From contig NZ_WBKB01000003.1 of assembly GCF_008831155.1 (NCBI RefSeq), forward strand, positions 186,001-250,000: a stretch of DNA of 64,000 bases, read 5' to 3'. Origin of the DNA: Gulosibacter chungangensis (GTDB lineage: Bacteria; Actinomycetota; Actinomycetes; Actinomycetales; Microbacteriaceae). A program made the position numbers and the translations under genes. This document shows, piece after piece, positions 25,801 to 34,162 of this stretch (its first letter is position 1; every line of letters starts with the position of its first letter). A model generated the notes under the pieces. It was not told where the DNA came from, did not search any database, and saw nothing but the letters and a program-made list of their open reading frames with translations.

Positions 25801-26872
25801 ACTCGTACTCCTTGGGAGGGGTGACACAAATGCAGAGCAAGCAGCACTCGATATGATTGACTCTGGGTCCGAACCTGCGAAGGTTGTCGCATCCGCAGTT
25901 ATCAATGCCCCTGGAGCTTTTAATGAGGCCAGGACGAATGTCGTTCGCGCACTACTGGCCACTAACTATTCCGACGTGCACACCATTCTGCTGTCTGCGG
26001 CGCGATGGTTCGAGGCGGGGGATCGAGCACTCATCCTTGAAATGTTGAACGCGGTTCCTATTGAATTCGAACCGATCATCGCCGAGGAGGCGCTGGGGGC
26101 TCTTGACGGGCAGGGTGCCCCTTGGTTATCGCTCTCTCCGGCGGAACGAAGTCGGCTACTCAAGCGTCTCGAAGCCACCCCGCGACTTCCTGCATACGAG
26201 CTGGGCCGAGTGTTGAAGAAGCAACTCTCTGTGGATCCCTATGGAGCGGTCCGGTTCTTACAAAGGCGCGTCGAACGTCGAACCTCCGAAGGTCGCGAGT
26301 ATGAGCCGTTTCCGGATATCAAGTCGATGGACCTGGGTTTCGCGTCGAATAGCCGTCGCCCGGCACTGATCGACGTGCTTATCGAATGGATCCTTGCCGA
26401 CGACTCGTGGGAGCGGCACTTTTTCGGGGAACAGATCCTTGAATCGATGGCCAACGATTTCGACGCTCAGTTTCGGTCAGTGATCTTCAACCTAATCAGG
26501 TCGCGTGAGGAAAACAGGATTCGTCTTGCACGTAATCTCCTGAACGATGCACCTCAAGATTTTGTTATACGTGAACCTGAATTCGTGGCGGACGTGCTCG
26601 AAGTCGCAGGCGAACTGGAATCGGATTTGCGCATCCAAGTTTTCTTAGGCCTTCATGGCTCGGCGCAGTTTGGGATGCGCTCACGCACTATTGGGGTAGA
26701 TGATCCGAATGAGATTGCTCTCTGTGACGGTGCTAACGTGATCGCCGACCGCTATTCCGAGGGATCCACTGTACGTGACTTCTATCTGGAGGTTGTGCAA
26801 CGAGCGACTTGCCGGCTTGAGTCAAACCGCCAGAACGACCTAAGCCGCAACGACCCTCGCTCGTGGGGCTGA
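22835..26872 (+). CDS. XRE HTH - Mrr-like nuclease - STAND ATPase (Avs-like defence protein)
   Basis: 1345 residues from GTG 22835. Residues 5-65 form a Cro/CI-type HTH (AELAARMGVGQQAVSGWERG). Residues about 85-205 look like a Mrr-family PD-(D/E)xK nuclease: FENLSPEAFEAFCRDLL, GVDVY (Asp126), VQCKRH (Gln139-x-Lys141). A STAND-type NTPase follows, with Walker A GRGGIGKS (281-288) and Walker B VIVVDD (325-330), then a winged-helix-like section and about 800 residues of helical repeats. Avs proteins and other bacterial NLRs join an N-terminal effector nuclease, a STAND switch and a C-terminal sensor; here an HTH is added in front. The likely job is to detect a phage component, oligomerise and cut DNA. 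The HTH may bind its own promoter or aim the nuclease. It lies 167 nt after the operon, with less GC-biased codons than that operon. Confidence 0.8.
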   Translation: MAYTTLGALIRLAREAARMDQAELAARMGVGQQAVSGWERGISRPRRSVLKVLCSILDLCLDDVLDAGRYEQARDTPSQSRLLNLPFENLSPEAFEAFCRDLLQMRHPRRTAVRNGSSGFKQFGVDVYVDGEDERIGVQCKRHRTFGPSDVKKAIEEVLPDAQLSSGVIALSRRSATPATRLELTKYPGWKLWDGETLSGFVRGLQVAEKLALIESYFPELRESFLGISEPSPWLEPDRYDTALAGRLGVDRNFALVGRTDELRKLTALAADHREVAFVIGRGGIGKSRLLREFASADIGRAVRFVARGRIAPSAFELLPEGAPVIVVDDATDAEYDVAALVEGVRRARPDATLVLAARPRAVPKLRASLDLPEALADDVTVSVGDLSIEDAESLARDALGDHATDWRVESLARIGYDCPFLIVTGSHLVRSGTLDDSDLASQTVLRREILARFTDLVLSGANADARTAVLQALAAIQPAPLEDGDFIQCLVAASGQSHADLLEILDELEDLGLVLRRGKTARVVPDLLGDATLERALVSQSGLDKHFARLIADHAGGSALTHAINNVSIVDWHRRADGDSNLADVLWHSLVEHTRDLPNSARINISRRVAAVAAIYPDRALDFADTLRANPAPDEDDELSGIWGEERKVTSDDVARSLAPLIANAGHRTDYLPRALHSLLDIGLRDDRGENSNPEHALRLARELGEFHPRRPVAFTKRYVEVVGDIFRADEYPGHRDQILSLLSPALADEVTITEPKGISITIARMPVSLEAVADVRSSAIAIAEEALARDTWTARAAIAIFEEALRSGDRNEPVTDEFAVVVGILSRLLGAPDQSAGLRLSAYRALGWHAKYGVGERKELVRDTRRRLHIDDDLLFIRLVRAGWASGDDYDTDDTDDDAAGRYHQAREKSERVTEELVERWTTRYTSDGLVQRLQEIIKEERTASDEHFLPDRLLTRFFQKSPDAARIVVNSPPSETVDQALIRAALLVLLGRGDTNAEQAALDMIDSGSEPAKVVASAVINAPGAFNEARTNVVRALLATNYSDVHTILLSAARWFEAGDRALILEMLNAVPIEFEPIIAEEALGALDGQGAPWLSLSPAERSRLLKRLEATPRLPAYELGRVLKKQLSVDPYGAVRFLQRRVERRTSEGREYEPFPDIKSMDLGFASNSRRPALIDVLIEWILADDSWERHFFGEQILESMANDFDAQFRSVIFNLIRSREENRIRLARNLLNDAPQDFVIREPEFVADVLEVAGELESDLRIQVFLGLHGSAQFGMRSRTIGVDDPNEIALCDGANVIADRYSEGSTVRDFYLEVVQRATCRLESNRQNDLSRNDPRSWG

Positions 26873-26996
26873 ATGCCACTATGGAAGTTAGCATCGCGGG
26901 TGGACCGTTTCCGCGACACGGATGGAGCCGTAGCAGAGAGGCTAGTTGCTTAGGAGTAGTAATTGGTAACGCACTTGCGCCCGCGGGCGGCGCTAA

Positions 26997-27170
26997 CTAC
27001 GCGTCCTGATGCGCGATGAATCGCCCAACACCCCCACCCTTACGAAGCTTCTCATTAGCCTCCGGGATCTCGGCCTGCGAAATGAGATTCATTGGCGGGT
27101 TGAGCTGGCTCGCACGCATCAGCTCGTAGAACACCTGAAGGTCTTCCTTGCTGCCCGAATTCTGGCCGAG
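26997..27170 (-). pseudogene. C-terminal remnant of a zinc-type (MDR) alcohol dehydrogenase
   Basis: Directly after the stop of the luciferase-like gene, the same frame continues as 57 clean codons (GQNSGSKEDLQVFYELMRAS, then IPEANEKLRKGGGVGRFIA) to a TAG at 26997-26999. Pattern and spacing match the last strand-helix of medium-chain dehydrogenases, where the RxGxxxGR motif precedes the terminus. There is no start codon and no catalytic domain, so this is a deletion remnant. Recognised by eye only. Confidence 0.5.
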
Positions 27171-28199
27171 CTAAACCGAGGCGCTTGCCCCAGCCGTCAA
27201 TTCCCGCACGCGGGGGAGAAGGTACTGCCCCTGTTCCACAACGTCGGTAATGCCCTCGTAGCCGCGAAGCGAGAGGGTGGTGAAGCCCATCCGGTAATAC
27301 TGGGCCAGTGCCTGGGCGACTCTCTCGTAGCTCCCGACGAGTACCGCCGAAGAGCCGAACGCGCCGGTGGCCTGGGCGAGCCTGGTCCACAGCACCCTGT
27401 CGTGGAGTTCTTCTCGTTCACCGATTCGCAGGATGCGCTGCGAAGCGGCGGCATCGGAGACGTCGGCGGACTTTTCGACCGCTCCGCCGCTTCGGCCACC
27501 GGCTCGGTGAGCCACGGTCACATTCAGGATGCGGTGTGCCTTCTCCCACGCGAGGTCATCGGTGGGCGCGATGATGAGGCGGACATCGAGCATTAGGTCG
27601 AGCGGCTCGGTGCGACCTACCGAGGTGGCAAGTGCATCCAGCCGGGTCAACTGCTCTTGGATATCCGCGAAGGGCTCGGCGAAGAGACCGAAGGTATCGG
27701 CGTGCTCGACACCAATCCGATAGGCGGCCTCCGAAGAGCCGCCCACTGAGACAGGGATGGCGTCGCCTGAAGCTGCCTTGACGCGGGGAGAGTAGTCGCA
27801 CAGCCGGTAGAACTCGCCCTCGTGATCGAAGTTCTCTTCCGCTGTCCAGGCGCGGCGCATCACCTCGATGAACTCGCCCATGCGGCGATAACGCGCATCC
27901 TTCGACGACAGATCGCCTTCGCGCGCGGTGTCCTGATCCCGCCCCGCAATGAGGTGCGCTTGGGTGCGGCCGCCGGCGATCTGATCGATGGTGGCGTAGG
28001 CCTTCGCGGCTGCGATGGGTTCGATCGTGGTTGGCCGCAACGCGATGATGGTCTGAAGGGTGCTCGTGTGCTGCGCGATGGTTGCGCCGAGTACGAACGG
28101 GTCGAGCGCGAACGAGGCATTGACCACGATGGTCTTCTCGAACGCCGAAGACTCGAGCAACTGCGCGCTGTGAATCGCCCGGTCGAGCTCGATGCGAGT
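27171..28199 (-). pseudogene. SsuD-like FMN-dependent monooxygenase, 5'-truncated
   Basis: About 340 codons of luciferase-like monooxygenase homologous to alkanesulfonate monooxygenase SsuD: ALRPTTIEPIAAAKAYATID, GGRTQAHLIAGRD, ISVGGSS-like PVSVGGSSEAAYR, and a C-terminal LRGYEG segment. Homology starts abruptly at about 28199 (TRIELDRAIHSAQLL). The family's first 25-35 residues, including the first beta strand, are gone. The frame stays open to 28373, but that part is antisense to the neighbouring dehydrogenase fragment and looks unrelated. Loss of the N-terminal strand would destroy the TIM barrel, so it is probably non-functional. Before damage it would have released sulfite from sulfonates using reduced FMN. 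Confidence 0.7.
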
Positions 28200-29046
28200 G
28201 TACGAACAGGTCCTGCGCGAGTCTGCCACCCGCCCGGTGCTCCTCAACGCGGCCCGCGACGAGCCACGCCTCGGGTCATTCGCCCGCGGCGGCAAACTCG
28301 CCACCACCGTTCGTCGCAGCGAGAACGGCTGGATCGTCGACGGCCACAAAGCCTTTGTCACCGGCGCGAGCATCCTCGACTACCACCTGTTGCTCGTCTC
28401 AGAAGAAGATACCGGCCAGATCGGTCGGGTGATCGTGCCCGGCGGCAGCGCGGGCATCTCGCACACCAACGCCTGGGATGCCGTGGGGATGCGCGCATCC
28501 ATCACCCACAACGTGAATTACTCGGGTGTGGAAGTACCGCTCGGCAACTTCGTGCCGCTGGACGCGGAACTCGCACCCAATCGAGCCCTCATCGAGGCGA
28601 CATTCATGATCGGCTTGAGCGCGATCTATCTCGGAGTCGCGCGGTCCGCGCGCGACGAGCTCGTGCGTTTCCTGCATGACCGGGTGCCCGCCTCGCTCGG
28701 CGCTCCACTCGCTACGGTTGAGCGACTGCAGGATGCGGTGGGCGAGGTCACTGCGCACCTGCAGATTTCCGAGACCATCCTCTATGAAGGATCCGGCCGG
28801 ATCGATCGCGGGGTGGACCCGAGCGACCCGCTCATCGCCTCGGTGAAGCTGCACTGCACGCGCGCCTCGGTCCGCGCGGTGGAACTGGCGGTGCAGGCCG
28901 CGGGTAGCCACGGCATCAGTGCGCAGGCACCGCTCGAGCGGCACCTGCGCGATGTGCTCTGCGCGCGACTGCACCCAACCCCGGACGACATGTTGCTGCG
29001 GAAGCTCGGGAACGCATCCCTCGCGACCGAGCACTGGTCGAGGTAG
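28200..29046 (+). pseudogene. Acyl-CoA-dehydrogenase-like flavoprotein (DszC/SfnB-like), 5'-truncated
   Basis: About 280 codons, beginning near 28200 in the middle of the conserved flavin-binding region (LLNAARDEPRLG, WIVDGHKAFVTGAS) and ending with the normal C-terminal helices (MLLRKLGNASLA). Acyl-CoA dehydrogenases and DszC-type monooxygenases are about 390-410 residues, so the N-terminal helical domain of about 110 residues is missing. An ATG/GTG at 28192-28208 gives an open frame, but the protein would lack half of its FAD site. The break coincides with the break of the opposing SsuD-like gene. With its neighbours it probably came from an organosulfur-utilisation cluster. Confidence 0.7.
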
Positions 29047-29059
29047 CTGCGCGCGAGCG

Positions 29060-30403
29060 TTAGTCCGCCGGAGTTGCGCTCGAGATCCCGAGCAGGCCGC
29101 GCAAGGTGGCCCGCTCGGGATAGCTCTCGCGGAAAAGGCCCCGCCGCTGAAGCTCCGGCACCACCAGCTCGACGAAATCCCGGAAGAGTTTGCGATCGCT
29201 CACCTGCAGGATGAACCCGTCGGCAGCTCCTGAGCGGAACCACTCCTCGAAGGTGTCCGCGAGCTGTTCCGGGGTGCCGACGAGAATGAGTCGGTAGCGT
29301 TCCGCGATCCGCTCGATGGCCTCGTTGAAACGATGACCCACTTCGAGACTGTGCTGCAGGTCGGTCGAGAGCCAGCTGCCCTCGTTTTTGTGTGCCCGTT
29401 TGACGTCCTCGGCGGTGACGAGTTCCGTGAGCTGTGGGGAAGTGACCGGGTCTTTGCCTGCGTCACGTTCGACGGCTCGAAGCACCCGGGCGATGAGTTC
29501 TCGATCGCGGTCGTGGAGCCGCAAAAACTCCTCGTACCGATCCTGAGCTTCTGTCTCCGTGGCACCGGTGATCGCGACGATCCCCGCCATAAATAGTGGG
29601 TCGGAAAGGTGCTTTGGCCGGTGGCTGCGGGCCGCCTCGGTGACGCGCGCACGGTGCGCGAGCGCGGCTTGCGTGTCTATCGGCAGGCTGAAGATGACAT
29701 CCGCGGTTTCCGCACCGAGCCGCACTCCCGGTGCCGAATAGCCCGCCTGGAAGATGACCGGCTCACCCTGCAAAGAGCGGCCAATATTGAGCGGACCCTC
29801 CACATCGAAAAACTCCCCGTGATGCGCCACCTTGTGGACGGCGTGCGGGTCGAGAAACTGGCCGGTCGAGCGGTCGCGAGGGAATGCATCCTCATCGAAA
29901 CTGCGCCAGAGCGCCTGCACGACCTGCACCGATTCTGCCGCGCGAGCGTAGCGGGTTTCGTGAGCTTGCTGCTCCGGCATCCCGAAATTGCGCGCGGCCT
30001 GCTCGCCGACGGAAGTGACGACGTGCCAGCCGGCACGGCCGCCTGAGATGTGATCGAGCGTCATCATGCTGCGGGCCAGGTTATAGGGGTGCTGGTAGGT
30101 CGTCGACACGGTGCCGACCAGGCCGATATTGCGCGTACCCGCCGCGAGGTAAGACAGTAGCGCGAGCGGCTCCATGCGGGTAATCGAGTGCGGGGCGCCG
30201 GCGAGGTTCGCGAACACCGAGTCAGAAAGAAAGACAAAATCGAACAGGCCCGCTTCGGCGATCGCCGAGACCTCTTGGTACCAGGATGCATTCACCGAGG
30301 CATCGGCGGGTTCGGCTGGGTTCAGCCAGGCCCGTTCGTCACCAATCGCTCCGGAACCGGTGGGCATCACCCCGAGGTGTAGCGTTCTCGACTTATCTTC
30401 CAT
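29060..30403 (-). CDS. NtaA/SnaA/DszA-family FMN-dependent monooxygenase
   Basis: 447 residues, full length for the nitrilotriacetate-monooxygenase/DszA branch of luciferase-like enzymes. Landmarks: FDFVFLSDSVF near residue 55, ARSMMTLDHISGGRAGWHVV near 110-130 (the flavin-phosphate loop), and FQAGYSAPGVRLGAETADVIF near 220. These cytoplasmic enzymes use FMNH2 from a separate reductase to attack C-N or C-S bonds in substrates such as chelators, sulfones or aryl sulfides. The substrate cannot be told here. It is the only intact member of the decayed cluster at 27-30.4 kb. Its start is only 18 nt from the divergent acyl-CoA ligase start, so the two promoters must overlap coding sequence. Confidence 0.85.
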   Translation of the reverse strand: MEDKSRTLHLGVMPTGSGAIGDERAWLNPAEPADASVNASWYQEVSAIAEAGLFDFVFLSDSVFANLAGAPHSITRMEPLALLSYLAAGTRNIGLVGTVSTTYQHPYNLARSMMTLDHISGGRAGWHVVTSVGEQAARNFGMPEQQAHETRYARAAESVQVVQALWRSFDEDAFPRDRSTGQFLDPHAVHKVAHHGEFFDVEGPLNIGRSLQGEPVIFQAGYSAPGVRLGAETADVIFSLPIDTQAALAHRARVTEAARSHRPKHLSDPLFMAGIVAITGATETEAQDRYEEFLRLHDRDRELIARVLRAVERDAGKDPVTSPQLTELVTAEDVKRAHKNEGSWLSTDLQHSLEVGHRFNEAIERIAERYRLILVGTPEQLADTFEEWFRSGAADGFILQVSDRKLFRDFVELVVPELQRRGLFRESYPERATLRGLLGISSATPAD

Positions 30404-30421
30404 GTTCCGTATTCTGGTGGA

Positions 30422-32257
30422 ATGCCCGAAAACCTGCCAGAAGCAAGCGCACCCTCGAACTTTGACCTCACCGAGGAAATGTCACTGAACACCCTCCTGC
30501 AGGACCGGCTGGCGGCAAACCCCGACTCGATCTTCGCCGAACGACGCATCGACGGCGGAGCATTCACGCCGATCACGGTGCGCAAGCTCGACGAAGACGT
30601 CAGGGCGGCAGCGAAGGGCCTCGCCGCGCGCGGTCTTGCGGCGGGTGACACCGTCGGCATCATGTGTCGCACCCGCTACGAATGGACCGTGCTCGACCTC
30701 GCGGTGCTCTCGCTCGGCGGCGTGGTCGTGCCGATCTACCAGACCTCTTCGGAAGACCAGGTCCAGTGGATGGTCACCGACGCGAATATCCGCACCATCT
30801 TCGTTGAAGACGCCGAGATGCGAGCAGTGGTCGCGCCGCTGGTAGATTCCACCCCACTCGAGCACCTGCCGGTGATCGACGACGGCGCCCTCGAAGACCT
30901 CACCCGCGACGGGCAGAACGCGGGCATCGAGGATGCGACCATCGCGGAGCGTGCAGCCGCCGTGCGAAGCTCGGATCTTGCGACCCTGAGCTACACCTCC
31001 GGCACCACCGGCCGCCCCAAAGGCGTGGAACTGACGCACGCAAATCTGCTCGCACACGTCAAGAACGGCACCCTCGACAAGGGCCTCGGTCACGTCGTCA
31101 CACCCGACGAAGACGGCACCCAGAAGCGCGTGCTGCTCTTCCTCCCGCTCGCGCACTCCTACGGCCGTTACGTGCAGTTCCTCGGGCTCACCTCCGCGTC
31201 GATTGTCGGCTACGCCCCCGACACCAAGAAGCTCATCGACGACATGCAGGAGTTCCGCCCGACCTGGTTCGTCGCAGTCCCTCGCGTGTTCGAGACGGTC
31301 TATAACGCGGCGGATGCGAAGGCCGGCACCGGTACCAAGCAGCGGCTCTTCCGCTGGGCGGTCAACGCCGTGCAGGCATACTCGATTGCCCTCGACCGCG
31401 AATCCGGGCCAACCGGCTGGCAGCGCTGGCGACGCGTGGTGGCGATCAAACTCGTGCTGGGCCGCATCCTTGACCTCATGGGCGGGCAGCTGCAATTCGC
31501 GATTTCGGGCGGAGCCGCACTCTCGAACCGGCACGCGCATTTCTTCCGCGGCCTCGGCATCGTGCTCATGGAAGGCTACGGCGCAACCGAAACCACGGCA
31601 CCGGCGACCGTGAACCGGCCCGGGCTCATCAAACTTGGCAGCGCCGGGGCGCCGTATCCCGTCATCCGGCTGCGGATCACCGAGGACGGTGAAATCCTCA
31701 TCGCTGGCGCGAGCGTCTTCCGCGGCTACCACAACAATCCCGAGGCGACGGCGGATGCGCTGGATGCCGATGGCTGGTTCCACACCGGCGACCTCGGTCA
31801 CATTGACGCCGACGGGTACCTGCACATTTCGGGGCGGCGCAAGGAAATCATTGTGACGGCGGGCGGCAAGAATGTGCAGCCGGCCGTCCTCGAAAACGCG
31901 CTGCGATCGCATCCGCTCATCGACGAAGTCATGGTCGTGGGGGAGGGTAAGCCCTTCATCGGTGCGCTGATCGCGCTCGACCAGGGGATGCTCGGGGGCT
32001 GGCTGCGCAACCGCGGGCTGCCGGAGCTCTCACTCGAAGAAGCCCGGTCAAACCCGGAAGTGCGCGACGCGCTGCAGGCCGCGATTGACCTCGCGAACCG
32101 GAAGGTTTCCCGCGCCGAATCGATCCGGAAGTTCACCATTGTGCGCCGCGCGTTTTCAGAAGCCGAGGGTGAGATCTCGGCCTCAACGAAGGTGATTCGC
32201 CGGGTGGTGCTCGAGCACTTCCCGGAGGCGATGGCGGAACTGTATGGGGAAGGCTAA
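30422..32257 (+). CDS. Long-chain fatty-acid-CoA ligase (AMP-forming, FadD15-like)
   Basis: 611 residues. ANL-superfamily signatures: the P-loop-like LSYTSGTTGRPKG near residue 185, GYGATETTA near 385, GWFHTGDLGHIDADG near 450, and hinge/A10 lysine region RRKEIIVTAGGKNVQP near 480. It activates fatty acids to acyl-AMP and then acyl-CoA in the cytoplasm. The large N-terminal domain without a transmembrane segment fits the FadD15/AMP-dependent ligase group common in actinobacteria. It is divergent from the monooxygenase and separated from the next gene by 105 nt, so it is probably monocistronic. Confidence 0.9.
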   Translation: MPENLPEASAPSNFDLTEEMSLNTLLQDRLAANPDSIFAERRIDGGAFTPITVRKLDEDVRAAAKGLAARGLAAGDTVGIMCRTRYEWTVLDLAVLSLGGVVVPIYQTSSEDQVQWMVTDANIRTIFVEDAEMRAVVAPLVDSTPLEHLPVIDDGALEDLTRDGQNAGIEDATIAERAAAVRSSDLATLSYTSGTTGRPKGVELTHANLLAHVKNGTLDKGLGHVVTPDEDGTQKRVLLFLPLAHSYGRYVQFLGLTSASIVGYAPDTKKLIDDMQEFRPTWFVAVPRVFETVYNAADAKAGTGTKQRLFRWAVNAVQAYSIALDRESGPTGWQRWRRVVAIKLVLGRILDLMGGQLQFAISGGAALSNRHAHFFRGLGIVLMEGYGATETTAPATVNRPGLIKLGSAGAPYPVIRLRITEDGEILIAGASVFRGYHNNPEATADALDADGWFHTGDLGHIDADGYLHISGRRKEIIVTAGGKNVQPAVLENALRSHPLIDEVMVVGEGKPFIGALIALDQGMLGGWLRNRGLPELSLEEARSNPEVRDALQAAIDLANRKVSRAESIRKFTIVRRAFSEAEGEISASTKVIRRVVLEHFPEAMAELYGEG

Positions 32258-32362
32258 GTTGGGTTCACGGTCAAGGTGTCTTCGATCACTCGGTGAACGG
32301 ATCTCGCAATAACTGTGGACAACTGCGCTGATTCGGATGCGTGAGGTTCTACGCTTGAACCC

Positions 32363-34162
32363 ATGGCCGACTTTTTCGACGACCCTGATTTTGCTGAGCA
32401 AATGGCACGCCAAGGCATCCGGCACCAACCGGGGATGTCTGCGGAGCTCCTAGAACAATTGGCGCCACTGCTCAAAGCAGAGGGTGTCGACCTCGATGAC
32501 CCCGATAATCCACCCAATCTCGAGACCCTCAATGCGGCGATGGCGGTCGCGGTCGAGCGCCACAACATGCACCTCCACACTCCGGTCGGCAGGCATCGCG
32601 ATCTGGCACTGGCAATGCTGCGAGAGATCGCGGTCGCAATTGCCGAGGGGGATTCGGACACCGCAGTCGACCTCTTCGACTCGATTCAGCCGGAAGAAAC
32701 CGACGTCCGGCCCGCCGCATCCCACGTGATTGGTGTGTCGCTGGGACTGTTGGACGAATGGTTTGCCGACCAGAGCATCCAACGAGACGTCTTGCGCGCG
32801 ACCGTGCCGAAACTCTTCTCGAAGCCCTCACGAAACGTCGCCCGCGACCTGCTCTCGCTCGCGATCAAGGGGCGTGCGACCGGCTCGCTTGACCAGCTCA
32901 TCCGCCGCAACGGTGGATTGGTGGTCACCGAAGCCGGGGCCCTTGCCGTCGCCGGGGCATTGATTGCACGCGCAAAGGGCGCTGGCGTGAGTGTGGCCGA
33001 GCTTGGTGGGCAGGTACTCACCGCGATCGAGCTGCCAGTTAACAGTGGTGGTCCGGCGTTTTTAACTGAGCCCGTTGCCGATATTGATTGGGAAGCTGTA
33101 CAGCGAGAGCCACTCTTGCGAGGCCTGCGCGAGTGGCTTGACGGCGAGGACTTCCTGCCCAGCGAGGCCGATGGGGTACTGCAAACACTCGTGACTATTT
33201 TCAGTGCGATGCGGCGACACCATCGCCCAATCGAAAAGCCTGCGGATGTGGAAATGCTTTCAAAGCATCTCGATGAGTTCGTGGAGGGGTTCGGGCCGCT
33301 TGACGACATCGAACTCGCGATAGACACGCTGCTGCATTATCAGATGGCGAGGGCTGAGGCTGCAGCTGAGTGGGGGCAGATCCATGACGAACCCGACGGC
33401 ACAGTCACTTTGGACATGGAACTAGGCGCCCTTACCAAGGACGCCGAAGAACACACCAACGCACTCCCTGACGAAGAGCGTATGAGTGCTTTCACTCGGA
33501 CCCGCCTCTATTCGGCCACGCGCGAGTTCATCCATTGGGTGGGGGACCGCGGACAGTCGGTGACGTCGACCGGCGTGCTACGTCGCGCCGACATTGCGAC
33601 GGTAGCGGGAATGCTCGGCATCGAAGCAGTTGGTGTCGCGAAGCTGCCGCCAGCAGGTGAAGCCGGGGGAGTGCGGCACGTGAAATCCATGCTTGATATC
33701 CCCGAGCTTGTGATCTGGTGGGATGCGCTCAAGGCCGGGCAGATCATCGAGGTGACGAAGACTCGCGTGCGGCTTGGGCGCCAAGGTCAGCGACTCCACG
33801 CGGGAGAACCCTGGACGACATCGGTCATGGACAGCATGATCGAGGGCGGCGTCGAAATGGGTGTGGCGAACTTCTGTATTGATGAAGGGTTCGACAGCGG
33901 CTACGGCAAAGATGGCTCGGCGAGAGTGATGTTCCTTATCGCTGCTACGCATGGAGCGATTCGACATGCACCATCGATAGACACCAGCGAAATAGACCCG
34001 GAGACGTTCGAACGAATCGACCACACAAAACAGTTGTTCGGGCCGCTGTGTTCATTAGGAATCTTTGAGCAGAATGGCAAGGATGTGGCCGTACCGGTCG
34101 CCTGGGGTGGCCCGGTAGCCCGCGGCCTCTTGCAAGGGGTAACACGCGACTATGTCGAATAG
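32363..34162 (+). CDS. Protein of unknown function, 599 aa
   Basis: I do not recognise the family. The sequence is soluble, acidic and mostly helical, starting MADFFDDPDFAEQMARQGI, with no signal peptide, membrane segment or nucleotide-binding motif. The helical N-terminal half is followed by a mixed C-terminal half (from about residue 390) containing ADIATVAGMLGIEAV, which could be a small winged-helix-like unit. Coding bias (GC-rich third positions, in-frame ATG with few rare codons) supports a real gene. Its last 13 bp overlap the 3' end of convergent hisN (34150-34162). Context gives no function. Confidence 0.7.
   Translation: MADFFDDPDFAEQMARQGIRHQPGMSAELLEQLAPLLKAEGVDLDDPDNPPNLETLNAAMAVAVERHNMHLHTPVGRHRDLALAMLREIAVAIAEGDSDTAVDLFDSIQPEETDVRPAASHVIGVSLGLLDEWFADQSIQRDVLRATVPKLFSKPSRNVARDLLSLAIKGRATGSLDQLIRRNGGLVVTEAGALAVAGALIARAKGAGVSVAELGGQVLTAIELPVNSGGPAFLTEPVADIDWEAVQREPLLRGLREWLDGEDFLPSEADGVLQTLVTIFSAMRRHHRPIEKPADVEMLSKHLDEFVEGFGPLDDIELAIDTLLHYQMARAEAAAEWGQIHDEPDGTVTLDMELGALTKDAEEHTNALPDEERMSAFTRTRLYSATREFIHWVGDRGQSVTSTGVLRRADIATVAGMLGIEAVGVAKLPPAGEAGGVRHVKSMLDIPELVIWWDALKAGQIIEVTKTRVRLGRQGQRLHAGEPWTTSVMDSMIEGGVEMGVANFCIDEGFDSGYGKDGSARVMFLIAATHGAIRHAPSIDTSEIDPETFERIDHTKQLFGPLCSLGIFEQNGKDVAVPVAWGGPVARGLLQGVTRDYVE

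Noticed and set aside
26873-26996. tRNA gene at the right end of the defence island
   Set aside because: Some stem-like pieces are present but no T-arm GGTTCRA sequence or cloverleaf could be built.
28200-28373. First 58 codons of the SsuD-like frame as a true N-terminus
   Set aside because: The segment lies antisense to the dehydrogenase fragment and has no luciferase-family character.
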